64,000 nucleotides of DNA from positions 2,046,001 to 2,110,000 of the forward strand of contig JBCAMK010000008.1 in assembly GCA_038503065.1 (NCBI GenBank), written 5' to 3'. Below are positions 1 through 10,111 of this stretch, piece by piece. Position 1 is the stretch's first letter. Each line of letters opens with the position of its first letter. This DNA is from Paragyromitra xinjiangensis. Taxonomy: Eukaryota > Ascomycota > Pezizomycetes > Pezizales > Discinaceae. The position numbers were made by a program, and so were the translations under genes. A model generated the notes under the pieces. It saw nothing but the letters and a program-made list of their open reading frames with translations, made no database searches and was not told the DNA's origin.

Positions 1-1110
1 CCTATTAATACAGCAAAATCAGCGAGATCGAAAAAATCATTGGTAAAATCATCAACACAGTCATCAGCGAAATCATCCACACAATTATCAGGAATGCCAA
101 CTCAACTATCTCTAACAGAGCTGGAACCCCTCTCTTCACCTCTGCTTTCAGACCTCGAGGTTGTTGCACATTTCTTTCTAGTTTTCAGTTTCGCTAACTT
201 TTTCCAGTCACCTTTGGCCCCTGAACCGAGTGAGGAAAAAAGAAATCAAGCGACAAGCGACCTGTTGGCATATGGGATCCAGCCAGTTGAGGAGATAAAG
301 CCAAAGAAGGTTTTCAAAATTGCCAAAGTTGCGAAAGATGCCAACTTTACTTTAACTTTGTTAGTCACGTTTGGCAAATACAAAGTACTAGAAGAAAGTT
401 CAATGCATATTGCAAACCCAGGTCGACGTACTTTTGATTACAAGCAATTTGCCACACAAGAAGCTAAAGCCACCAGTGATTTTGCGATGCGCAAGCAGAT
501 GGGCATGGAGAGAATTGAGGGAAGAGCAACAATTTTGGCAGAAGGAAAAGGATTTCTAGTTTCACGGAGTGTTGATGGACCAGATGACTGGGAAGAGGTT
601 GAGAAAATTGTCAGAAGTTGGGCTGAGTTAAAAAAAAACTGTCGAGTAACAGTCACAGTTTCCTATCGTTTGGTAGCTGTCGCACCAGCTCTCGAATCAG
701 AAGATTTCCCGAATGAGATAGAGGAGGACCTTGATCAGTATGACAATGACCGGTTAGGGGACTCGGATGAGGAAAAAGTAGGGAAAAAGAAACGCCGTAC
801 TACAACAGTAATACTTACTGAACAGTCTCGCCAAAGAAATGCTGATGCTTCTCTCAACTACACGCCAGCTTTAATGACTCGATGGAGATGTGAAAGCAAG
901 AACTGCAGAAATTTCAACAATGCATGCTTACGACTTCCTCATGAATCAACAACTCATCGACCATTGATGGCTGGAGTTTTGGCATCTTGGAATACAAAGA
1001 TTCTATCAGGTAAAGGTACTGTTACTATTAATGCCTTTCCGGTTGATATTACTCTTCCTCTTGAGGCAAAACAGAAAAAGGCTACTACCACGTTAGCACC
1101 TTTACCTCAT
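1..1110 (+). pseudogene. 5' part of a SAM-like-domain ORF, split by a TIR element
   Basis: The frame is open from base 1, so the true start lies upstream of the window. About 370 codons are visible before the stop, which is supplied by the inserted element (CAG TAA at 1111-1116). The first third is Ser/Thr/Lys-rich low complexity. The middle has an acidic stretch around codons 230-255 (EEDLDQYDND, GDSDEEK) followed by KKKRR, which could be a nuclear signal. Near codons 290-310 there is a short Cys-containing segment (RWRCESKNCRNFNNACLRLP). I do not recognise a named family for this half. The reading frame resumes at 6425 in the same phase. Low complexity and its position beside a transposase suggest an accessory protein of the transposon rather than a host gene. 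Confidence 0.6.
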
Positions 1111-1679
1111 CAGTAAAAAAAAAATTCCGCCCAATAGGTACATATTCCACCCGACCGCCTGACGCACCTGGGTGACACTAGGTGCCTGCTGCGCTTCCCC
1201 CTGGCGCCGCTTGCTGCCTGCAGCGCTTCCGGGCGACCTCCTACCATCCGGCAGCGCTGGGCGGCAGCCTGAGTACTTAGCAAATTTTCGATCGAATTTT
1301 GCTAAGTCCCTGAAAACTCGGGACTTAGCAAAATTCACTTCGTCTCCTGCCAGGCACTGGCACTTAGTGATTTTCAAAAATCTGGAGGTCGCTTAGTCAT
1401 CACTCTGTGGTCGCTTGGTCATCACTTTGTAGTCGCCAAGTCGTCGCTTAGTCGTCGCCAAAGAAACGCCTAGTAAGACACCAATCTCCACCTCCCCCTA
1501 TTCCCTCCCGTCCTTCCTACTATTGCTTCCCCCTATTCCCTCCCACCCATTCCCTGCCTCGCTGTACCATAGTACTTTGCTAACATCATGACTTTTAGGC
1601 TAGAAGTCTAAGCTCTGCCTGCAAAGAACCTCCGAGGTAACGTCTCGCTTCCGTTTATATGATTGACGCTGATATGTCT

Positions 1680-2985
1680 CCTAGACTCGCTTTGATCCGC
1701 TGCTTCAGCTTCCTCCGCCTCCGCTGGCTGCTTGCTTCCGCCTAAGCGAGCTCAGCAAGCAGCTCAATTCGCTGCCTGAGCTTCCGCCGCCTCCTGGAGG
1801 TCGTCGATCCGCTGCCCAAGCTTCCTCCGCCTCCGCCACATGGTCAATTCGCTGCCTGAGCTTCCTGCGCCTGCGCCAATAGGTTGATTCGCTGCTGCAG
1901 CTGCTGCAGCTTCCGCCATATGGTCAATTCGCTGCCTGAGCTTCCGCTGTGGGCGAGTGCGTAGGAGACTCTGCCAGTTTGACGCAGAGATCTGATATTC
2001 GCTGCCTTCGTGCTGTGAAGAAGAGACTGCGTCGACGCGGACTTCGATGTCCTATAGCGAGGCACATATATGCGGATTATTAGGCGTGGAATCGAGCGAA
2101 TAGGAAGGATATATTCGATACGAATAAGGCAAGGCAAAAGCCCGCCACAAAGGAATACGATACAAAAAAAAGATAGAAAAAGTAAGAATGAGTAGTGAAT
2201 AGGAATAGAATCGACAGGCAATGTTGAACAGTAATAGAAATCCTCCGCTGTCAATACCCCTAACCCTTATACACGTGACCGCGCACGTGACTTATCCATC
2301 GCTTCCTTCCACCTCCCGCGCGCCCCACCACACCGCCGCCTCCGCCATATGGTCTATTCGCTGCCTGAGCCTGAGCCTGAGCCTGAGCCTGCGCCAATAG
2401 GTCGATTCGCTGCTGCAGCTTCCGCTGCTTCCTCCGCTTCCGCCATATGGTCAATTCGCTGCCTGAGCTTCCGCCGCCTCCGTCATATGGTCTATTCGCT
2501 GCCTGAGCCTGAGCCTGAGCCTGAGCCTGCGCCAATAGGTCGATTCGCTGCTGCAGCTTCCACCGCTTCCTCCGCTTCCGCCGCCTCCGCCATATGGTCT
2601 ATTCGCTGCCTGAGCCTGAGCCTGCGCCTGCACCAATAGGTCGATTCGCTGCCTGAGCTTCCGCCGCCTCCACCATATGGTCTATTCGCTGCCTGAGCCT
2701 GAGCCTGCGCCAATAGGTCAATTCGCTGCCTAAGCCTGAGCCTGCGCCTGCGCCAATAGGTCTATTCGCTGCTGCAGCTTCCTCCGCTTCCTCCGCTTCC
2801 ACCATATGGTCAATTCTCTGCCTGAGCTTCCGCTGCCTGCGCCATATGGTTGATTCGCTGCCTGAGCTTCCTGTGCCTGCGCCAATAGGTCGATTCGCTG
2901 CCTGAGCTTCCACTGCCTGCGCCATATGGTCAATTCGCTGCCTGCCTCTGGCAGGTCGTCGATTCGCTGCTGCAGCTTCCACAGA
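1680..2985. repeat. GC-rich minisatellite in the outer element
   Basis: Irregular repeats occupy 1680-1960 and 2330-2985. The recurring modules are TTCGCTGCCTGAGC, GCCAATAGGTCGATTCGCTGC, CATATGGTCTATTCG and runs of the hexamer CCTGAG. Module order varies between copies, as in a satellite shuffled by unequal exchange. Because the units lack stop codons, several overlapping frames stay open on both strands (for example a PEPEPEPAPIGRF-type frame at 2349-2639 on the plus strand). These frames have no independent sign of being genes. About 370 bp between the blocks (1961-2330) is ordinary sequence. Confidence 0.8.
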
Positions 2986-3124
2986 AGCTAGTTTAGCTGC
3001 GTGTTATACCTATGGCTATAGGCGTGCAGTGGTCACCCTGTTACCCTACCTACGTAGGGAGTTACCCTACCTTCCATTTGGTCACCTTCCCGTCTTCGTT
3101 GGACCCCTCTGTGGCTGCCTGCAT

Positions 3125-5135
3125 CAGCAAAAATAATTATTTCCTCCCTCAGCTCCAGGAGGCTCGGGATCATCGGGAGACTCGGGAGACTCCAGGAGTT
3201 TATGTGCCTACCTGGAGGAGCGATCCACGACCGAGCTGCTCAGGGAGGCACGGAGAAGCAGGCAGCAAGCGCTCCGGGAGACTCTAGGAGATCGATATAG
3301 GCACTCCTAACGTGCCATGGAGAGCTGCGGAGGAGCACAAGTTACGCCTGTCACGGTACTCAATTCACTTATGTCACGCTGTCACTCAGGTCTAGAAAAT
3401 TATTTTGACTATTATTATTGACTATCTAATGGATCTATATACATTGAACGAGTCCCCGCATCCTCCTGCCCTGCCGCATCCTACCCACCTATTCTGAGCC
3501 TGCTGCTGAGCTTGCCATGGAGTCGATTCGGAGGCTAGCAAACAGTCAATTCAGCCGTGGATTTGGAGGCAGGGAGGCGGTCGATTCGGCAGTTGATTCG
3601 GAGGCAGGCAGGCAGTCGATTCGGAGGCAGGCAAACAGTCAATTCGGAGTCTATTCAGGAGTCTATTCAGCAGCCAATTCAGCAGCCAATTCGGAGTCTA
3701 TTCAGGAGTCTATTCAGGAGTCTATTCAGGAGTCTATTCAGCAGTCAATTCAGCAGTGGATTCGGAGGCTCAGAAACGGCCGATTTGGAGTCGATTTGGA
3801 GTCTATTCAGGAGTCAATTCAGCAGTGGATTCGGAGGCTTAGAAACAGCCGATTCGGAGTCAATTCAGGAGTATATTCGGAGGCAAGCAAGCAGTTGATT
3901 CGGAGGCAGGAAAGCGCGGGATTCGGAGTCTATTCAGGAGTCAATTCGGCAGTCAATTCAGCAGGATTCGGAGGCTCAGAAACAGCCGATTCAGAGTCTA
4001 TTCAGCAGTGGATTTGGAGGCTCAGAAACAGCCGATTTGGAGTCTATTCAGGAGTCAATTCAGCAGTCAATTCGGCAGTGGATTCGGAGGCTTAGAAACA
4101 GCCGATTCGGAGTCAATTCAGGAGTATATTCGGAGGCAAGCAAGCAGTTGATTCGGAGGCAGGAAAGCGCGGGATTCGGAGTCTATTCAGGAGTCAATTC
4201 GGCAGTCAATTCAGCAGGATTCGGAGGCTTAGAAACAGCCGATTTGGAGTCTATTCAGGAGTCAATTCAGCAGTCAATTCGGCAGTGGATTCGGAGGCTT
4301 AGAAACAGCCGATTCGGAGTCAATTCAGGAGTCTATTCGGAGGCAAGCAAGCAGTTGATTCGGAGGCTTAGAAACAGCCGATTTGGAGTCTATTCAGGAG
4401 TCAATTCGGCAGTCAATTCGGCAGTGGATTCGGAGTCTATTCAGGAGTCAATTCGGCAGTCAATTCAGTAGGATTCGGAGTCAATTCAGGAGTCGATTCG
4501 GAGGCAAGCAAGTAGCTGTTTCGGAGGCTGCTCGGGAGGAGGTTCGGGAGTTGATTCGGAGTCTATTCAGGAGTCAATTCAGCAGTCAATTCAGCAGGAT
4601 TCGGAGTCTATTCAGCAGTCAATTCAGGAGTCGATTCGGAGGTAGGAAAGCACGGGATTTGGAGGCAGGCAAGCAGTCGATTCAGCCTGGATTCAGCAAG
4701 GGGAGTGACGGGGCCTATTCAGAGTTAGCTACTGTACAAAACGACGCGTCTATGGTGGAGATGTAGGAGAGGAAGAGGTATGGGCATTGCTCAGGGGGTT
4801 AAAAGGGGGGTGAATAGGGTGGGCGGCATGGGCAGGTTGGGGCAGCAACGGGGAGTTGAAAGAAATTCTTCTAAGTCCCTAAGCGAGATCCAATAGTCTG
4901 CGATTCAGGGAGTCTCTGGCAGTGGTGTTGAGGTCCAGGAGTGGGGTGGAGGCTTAGCAACGTGCCTTTGGCTCATGGAGGATACAGCATATCTCGGGAG
5001 AAGCCATATCCTCCGGGAGATGCAGGTCGGGGCGCTCGTGCCTCCAAGCGCCCTGGGAGCGCACGGAGCGCCTGGAGGAGATTGCCTCCCCGGGAGACGT
5101 GCCCATGCTCCTGGAGGCGTTAATTATTTTTGCTG
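3125..5135. mobile_element. 2.0-kb TIR element (inner), nested in the outer element
   Basis: The termini are CAGCAAAAATAATTA (3125-3139) and its inverse TAATTATTTTTGCTG (5121-5135), a perfect 15-bp inverted repeat. As with the outer element, the flanks read CAT on the left and ATG on the right, which gives either an AT duplication or an extended CATCAG terminus with TG duplicated outside. The sequence just inside both ends is rich in CTCCAGGAG and GGGAG motifs. The body is mostly a 12-bp minisatellite (about 3510-4700). No gene is evident. The near-identical terminal motif puts it in the same family as the 5.3-kb host element. Confidence 0.8.
3510..4700. repeat. 12-bp minisatellite (GGAGTCTATTCA family)
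   Basis: The base unit is GGAGTCTATTCA, with variants GGAGTCAATTCA, GCAGTCAATTCA, GCAGTGGATTCG and GGAGTCGATTCG. A longer spacer, GGAGGCTTAGAAACAGCCGA, recurs between runs of units and creates a higher-order repeat of roughly 150-200 bp (compare 3825-3960 with 4080-4210). A 12-bp unit is four codons, so each plus frame encodes its own tetrapeptide repeat: ESIQ, GVYS/GVNS, or RSLF/SSQF. Frames over 100 codons therefore arise without any need for a gene. The array ends near 4700, and ordinary sequence follows up to the element end at 5135. Confidence 0.85.
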
Positions 5136-6424
5136 ATGTGTTGCGATATTGGCCTTCCCAGCCTATTCCCAGGCAGTTACCCTGCCTTCCCCGGTTACCC
5201 GGCCGTTACCCTGCCTTCAGCAGCGACTAGATCGAGAAGGGGGGACACCCGCAAAATATCCGCGTCCCGGAGACTAAAAGTAACCCTTTGGTCGTCAACG
5301 GCGCCCTTCCCGCGGAACGTGACCCGGAGGGTATGTATGAGAGGTCTTCATAGGGCAACTTGGGGCGCCGAGTCACGTGGGCTATTCGGATTAGTCATCA
5401 GAGGTCTTCTGCCCGCGCTACGGGGCTCCAAACACCAGCTGTCGCAACAAAACGATATCGTGTAACCACCTACTCAATCGGGCGAACGCAACCGTCGCAA
5501 CCGTATCATCGCCACGTCGAACCAAGGCGATCTGAGGATTACTGAACGAGGGGTAAGCGTCGGAAGTTGGAGATATCGGCTTCGCCGATAGGATGTTGGA
5601 TAAATGGATAAGCGAGTTAGTTCAATTTGTAATAGTAGATAGTTTAGTCCGTCGACCCAAGCTACAAAGAACACACAGTAGTAAAGAGGACGGGATATAA
5701 ATACTCTTGCATTGGACGTCAATTCTGAGTCGATCATCATCGAGGAAGAACGAGCCTTATCAATATTATTTTGTTACCAACATACTTTGTTCCGTGATAA
5801 ATTCTCCATCGTATCGAGTTGTTTAGCATAGTTTCGCGCTTCAACACTCGTGTCCTTCCTATTGAGAAAGTTCTTTCAACGGAACAGCCCCGACCCTTAT
5901 CTCGCTTAAACTATTGTTGCCTTTGTGCGGTTCATAAGAAGTTGTCAGGACGTGCGCTCGGGTATTGTGCTACAGATAGTAGCCGGTCGAGTTACTGAGT
6001 CTAGAGAGCTATCTAAAGCTTCGCTTAGAATTCAGTAGTGGTGCGAAGTACCGGTCTTACACTGTGCCCTCGATATTTGTACATAGATATATAGATAGAT
6101 ACATAGAATAAAGCAATTGTCAATGATATGGTTCCATACAAGTGATTCTCGAATATTCTAGGCCCTACAAGCATACTGTGCAAATCCATTCTACAGGGCG
6201 AACTGCTGCCAAATTCTGCGGCAGCGAGGGACCACCCACGCCCAGAAGCAGCCCACTACACCACTTGCTACAGGAGGAAACGACCTCCTCCGGGCGGTCA
6301 AAGGTCTAGAAACCATGCCTCCCGGGCGCGCCGAGGTGCTGCAGCAACCTAACAGAAGGGTAACATTCCGCCTGACCGCTCCGACCTCCAGGCGGCCGGG
6401 GCGGCTTTATCAATTTTTACTGAT

Positions 6425-6868
6425 GCTGTTACACCGGTAACAGCTCCTCCTCTTCAACAACTCTTCATTGGTTTCCCTCCACAGCAATATTATCAACAAA
6501 ACTCTTTGGCGGGCTCTTTACCACCTTTTGCACCTGTACTACAGTCACCTACTCCAGCCTTTCAGCAATATCAACGTCATTCGTCACCAATTGTTTGTAA
6601 AGATGATACAAACGCTGCTGATAGTTTGTTAGCTTTCTTTCTTTGGTTTAAGAAGAAAGAAACAGTTGGAAAGAGATTAAGTGATGAAGCAATTGATGAT
6701 CTTGTTCAAAAGATTACTCATGCGCATAAGATACTGGTAGAGCAGTATGAGGATTTGGAAGGGGTTCGAAAGATGAGTAAAGAGTCATGGAAAGAAATGG
6801 GAGTTCCAGTTGGCCTCGGTAGACGGATTAGCAATGTTGTTAAACAATTTGTAGCAGAGGAAACCTGA
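6425..6868 (+). pseudogene. 3' part of the split ORF, with SAM-like C-terminal domain
   Basis: The frame continues in phase from the 5' part once the 5.3-kb insertion is removed. It begins with Pro/Gln-rich linker sequence and ends at TGA (6866-6868). The last 80 residues resemble a sterile alpha motif: helices around ADSLLAFFLWF and LSDEAIDDLVQKI, then LVEQYEDLEGVRKMSKESW and the typical loop GVPVGLGRRISNVVKQF. SAM domains usually mediate self-association or partner binding. No catalytic domain is visible. As it stands this half has no normal start, so the gene is broken in this copy. Confidence 0.6.
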
Positions 6869-6894
6869 TAAATTATCCCTCAACTATAACATAC

Positions 6895-6921
6895 GTACAA
6901 ATTTGAACTAATTGTTTGTAC
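6895..6921. terminator. Inverted repeat between two convergent ORFs
   Basis: GTACAAA (6895-6901) and TTTGTAC (6915-6921) form a perfect 7-bp inverted repeat with a 13-base AT-rich loop. It lies in the 62-bp gap between the stop codons of the SAM-like ORF and the transposase. A role in ending transcription from both sides is a guess from position only. Confidence 0.3.
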
Positions 6922-6930
6922 TTATACAAT

Positions 6931-7953
6931 TTACTCCATTCTAATAAAACATGAGCGGAAATGATTACCAGGCTTGCCAGCCATTGTTTCAATTGCCAAT
7001 GTAAGAAATCTGCCAAAGTCATTACCAAAGGATGGTATCAACTCTCGATTCTTTTGTATCCAAGCTTTCATTTCAGCAAATGATTGCTCAATCGGGTTGA
7101 AGTCCGGAGAGTATGGTGGTAGGTAGGTGAGTATAACACCAGCTTCATCACACATCGCTTGTAGTTCAGGTGTATGATGTATTTTAGCATTGTCCATGAC
7201 GATAACAGATCGAGGACCAGGGAAAGGAGATGTAAGAGGTAAAACCTTGTCTTGAATGAACTGGTTGAATGATTCAGCTGTAAATGATCCCTGAATTATC
7301 TCCCAAGTTATGTAGCCGTCAATTCCATAACAAGGAAGTATGGACCATCGTTCAGATCGTTTAACTGGCATATATTCCAACGGAGTAACACCAATCGGAG
7401 CCCAACCATATTTTCTGTCTGCTGTGCGTTCGTTTGCTGCAGACTCATCTACAAACAAAAGTTGATGAGCCGTCCAACCAATCAATCTAGCCATCCAATC
7501 ATCTCGTAACTCTTGAGACCGCTCTGCTGCTCTTCTTTGTAGTTTCTTTCGAGTGATCTTGTTTTTTCTCAGCCAGCGATAAACTGTGTCTGTGCTGATA
7601 TACACATCAAATTCATCGTAAAGAAACCAGGTGAGTTCATCTGCATAATATGAAGGACGTTGTTCTAAGTACTGACACAGTGCCTACAATTTTGAAGTTA
7701 GTTTAAAGATCGGTATAAATAAGTCATATTTACTTACTTCTCCCATAGCAGTTGTTAATTTGCGAGGTCTTCCTTGCTGCACAAGGCGGGGTGTACGTGG
7801 TTGGCCAAAATTTTTAATATTTTGACGAACTTTCAGCACTGTTGTGTATGAAACCGGTGGGATCACAAGGGCACCAATTGTTTTTACTGGAGTCTGAAGA
7901 TCGATCAGAGTTGTTATTTGAAAAATCTGATTGTCGGTAATCTTGGGTGGCAT
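6931..7953 (-). CDS. Tc1/mariner DD34E transposase, intact, one intron
   Basis: Exons are 7953-7738 and 7683-6931. The 54-bp intron has a GTAAGT donor and a TTGTAG acceptor, and splicing joins the two ORFs in phase into 322 aa. The first 72 residues contain a helix-turn-helix-like DNA-binding region (QIFQITTLIDLQTPVKTI) and a GRPRK basic motif. The catalytic domain carries FVDESAANE (first Asp), VMDNAKIHH (second Asp) and LPPYSPDFNPIEQ (Glu). There are 34 residues between the second Asp and the Glu, which defines the DD34E class. The transposase would cut at the element ends and insert into TA. I chose the ATG at 7953 because homologous transposases begin with a short MPP/MAR lead-in; upstream codons are open but unlike the family. 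There is no stop or frameshift, so it may still be active. Confidence 0.93.
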
Positions 7954-8063
7954 TTTGGTTGTTTGTTGCTGGGTTTTCTTCAAATTGCGAATGTTTTTGA
8001 GAAAATTTGGGAAAAATATTTTTTTTGAGGTGTCGTTGCCCCTCACCTCCCAAAACACGCATA

Positions 8064-8081
8064 CTATTGCAACTCACTGTA
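8064..8081 (-). repeat. Right terminus of the Tc1/mariner element with TA target
   Basis: Reading inward on the minus strand the end is CAGTGAGTTGCAATAG, preceded by TA. CAGTG next to TA is the usual terminus of Tc1-like elements. It lies 111 bp upstream of the transposase start, a normal distance. The partner repeat is not in the window, so the pairing is untested. Confidence 0.5.
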
Positions 8082-10111
8082 CTATGAACGATGGAACATG
8101 GATGTAGAGGATTCCGAAACATAGGAGCGGGCGGATCTCAGGGATATCGAGTGAGTAGGACCCTAGTCGGAGGGCAGTGCTGGGGAAAGGGTAGCGATAG
8201 AATCTGAATTTTGAATGCTTGTGGATGAAGTTCCACGCCGTCGATTAATCTTGGGACCGACATATCTAGGAATGAGAGGATGAGGGGTTAATAGAGGGGT
8301 ATCGTGAAGTTGGAAGTGAAGGTGGTGAGTAGACGTTGTAGTCCCATGATTGGAGCGGTCACTAGCGTATAATGGGGGGATACATGTACTGAAGGTGCTG
8401 GGAGCAGGAGCCCAAGAATCCGGGCCAATTTTAGTTTTTATTGACCAAAAATGCCGTGACAAAGCCTTTGCTTTTAGTTACAGTGTATAGTCCAGGGTTT
8501 CATTTTAGTATTATCTAATTGAAGCAGTGTCGTTCGAACCAACTCAGATTTGGTGAGACGGCTTGTAATTCGGTATTGTAATCACCAAAGACCTTATCGA
8601 AGTGCGCTGAGTGATTCGTAAAATTTTCAGTAGATTCCATGTAGAGGCGAATGGGTTTCAGAGAGTAGGTCTGAGCTGGGTTATTGATAGGGCTAACATA
8701 TGTGTCTTCGCATGGTCTAGGCGCTCAACAGCCCCTGTGCTTGCGTACGGAGAGCTTTGTCCGTAAGGCACTTAAGTAGCGACGCATATCCCTCTTGCAA
8801 TAAGAAAAGAATGCCTTGGGCAGATTGAGTTTATGCAATCAATGGGGGGCCTAGATCTCGGGGGTTCTCTTTGAGAGGACCCTTCTTGCTGCCAGGAGTC
8901 AGTTTGACAGATCTAGCGCCTTTCCTGACGAATCAAATATCGTAGTCCACCAAATCAGCTCCTAATAGAGTGAGATGGGAAATGTTCGTTGCAGGTGGGT
9001 TTCAGCTTCTGCTGCCGACATCCGGAACCCTAACCCTGGTGCTGTGCGTGGGAGAAAGTCCACTGTCTTGAATCAGTCAAGAAAGGATTTTTATTCACTG
9101 CTTTCGAGCGTGTTATTGGGCCTCATTCACTTTCCAGCTCCTTCGATGCCCGATAGAGTGCTGTAGCAGGGAATAACGATATTCCGCAACGTTACGTCAT
9201 CTGATACATCTGACGTAACTCCGTTGAGTTCATTCGCTCTCCATCGTCACCACCACAAACTTGAAAGGCAGGACCATCTCCCCCTGCCGCCGTCACAGCA
9301 CAGCTCACGGAGGATATGCATACGTAGGTACGATCCAGGGTGCGGTTGCCGCCACTAGCATTTTCAGACTGCACTTGAATCAGGAATGGACCCCGTTCTT
9401 GATGCAGGGAATCCTAGGAAAAGACATGGCGGGGAAGAGTGGCTAACGCTCTTCACTGTTGATCGACTTATCATTTCCCATCTCGACCGTTGAGATTCTA
9501 GCCAGATTGGCCCAACGTCCAATCGGACGCTTAGATGCTTGTGCTGCTATTGGTGGCTGGGCCAACCAACAGTAAGTAAGCGCTTTCGCGGTCACGCTGA
9601 GAGACAGGGAAGCTCTTTAACCCTTACGAATTTATTCCCCTCGCCAATCCTTAGGTCTCTGAGCTGGCACCTTGAGATCCTGAAGTAACGCTCATCCAGC
9701 GATGCTTTTGGCTGGGCGGGCCATTTGCGTAGAATGGCGCGTCATGGGATGTTGGGTTTCAGGTCCTGCGCCTGGCAAAACTTGGTTCAGAAGAGGCAAG
9801 GCGCACATACTACGTACGTAGTCTTCCGTGAAGTGATGATTGACCCTGTCGTGAGCTTGCTTTAGCAGTGGTCTGTGCGAAGATATGGTATTTAAGCTGT
9901 GTGGAACACCCGCCATGTTGTAGTCCAAATACTCATCACCTTAACCATTACCAACCTCCTTCTCGACGTTGCTCGAGTTCGGATCTGCAGACGTTGCGAA
10001 AAAAGCCTTCATACCAATTCCTACTCCCACGATCGCGGTGTTGAACTCCTGTTCTTGAAATCCTTTGACCAACATTGAATACTACAAACCTATCAACCTG
10101 CAACTCCAAAG
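8082..10111. other. Intergenic, no gene seen
   Basis: The open frames here are short and resemble no family. The last 100 bp before 10112 are C-rich and pyrimidine-rich, as is common in fungal core promoters, and probably serve the MARVEL-like gene. Confidence 0.6.

Larger units (their letters stand above)
1111..6422. mobile_element. 5.3-kb TIR element (outer), probably non-autonomous
   Basis: The left end is CAGTAAAAAAAAAATTCCGCCC and the right end read inward is CAGTAAAAATTGATAAAGCC, so the termini match over CAGTAAAAA and again in a GCC-rich stretch just inside. The flanks read CAT on the left and ATG on the right. Two parses fit: ends at CAG with an AT duplication (1109-1110 and 6423-6424), or ends at CATCAG with a CT duplication outside. 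Either way, excision restores one uninterrupted frame between the two host ORF halves. Inside are GC-rich subterminal sequence, two blocks of minisatellite and a second element of the same type (3125-5135). No transposase or other believable gene is present, so movement in trans is the likely mode. I cannot place it in a superfamily from the ends alone. Confidence 0.75.
1..8081. mobile_element. Partial two-ORF Tc1/mariner-type element, interrupted by nested elements
   Basis: The span holds a DD34E transposase on the minus strand (6931-7953) and a SAM-like ORF on the plus strand (1-1110 plus 6425-6868). The two genes converge with only 62 bp between their stop codons and no terminal repeat between them. 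The right end looks like a Tc1 end: CACTG at 8075-8079 followed by TA at 8080-8081, so the inward-reading terminus is CAGTGAGTTGCAATAG. The left end is not in the window, because the SAM-like ORF is already open at base 1. Putting both ORFs in one element is an inference from their spacing. The alternative is that the transposon inserted just beyond the end of an unrelated gene, but then a left terminus should be visible between 6868 and 6931, and I see none. Confidence 0.6.

Noticed and set aside
1844..2254. 136-codon minus-strand frame with a hydrophobic stretch
   Set aside because: Its C-terminal half is minisatellite and the rest has no family resemblance; it lies inside a non-coding TIR element.
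3557..4766. Array of short repeats that could suggest a CRISPR
   Set aside because: The units are contiguous 12-mers without unique spacers, in a fungal genome. It is a minisatellite.
8163..8462. 99-codon minus-strand frame next to the transposon end
   Set aside because: Low-complexity His/Thr/Ser sequence without start context or family motifs.
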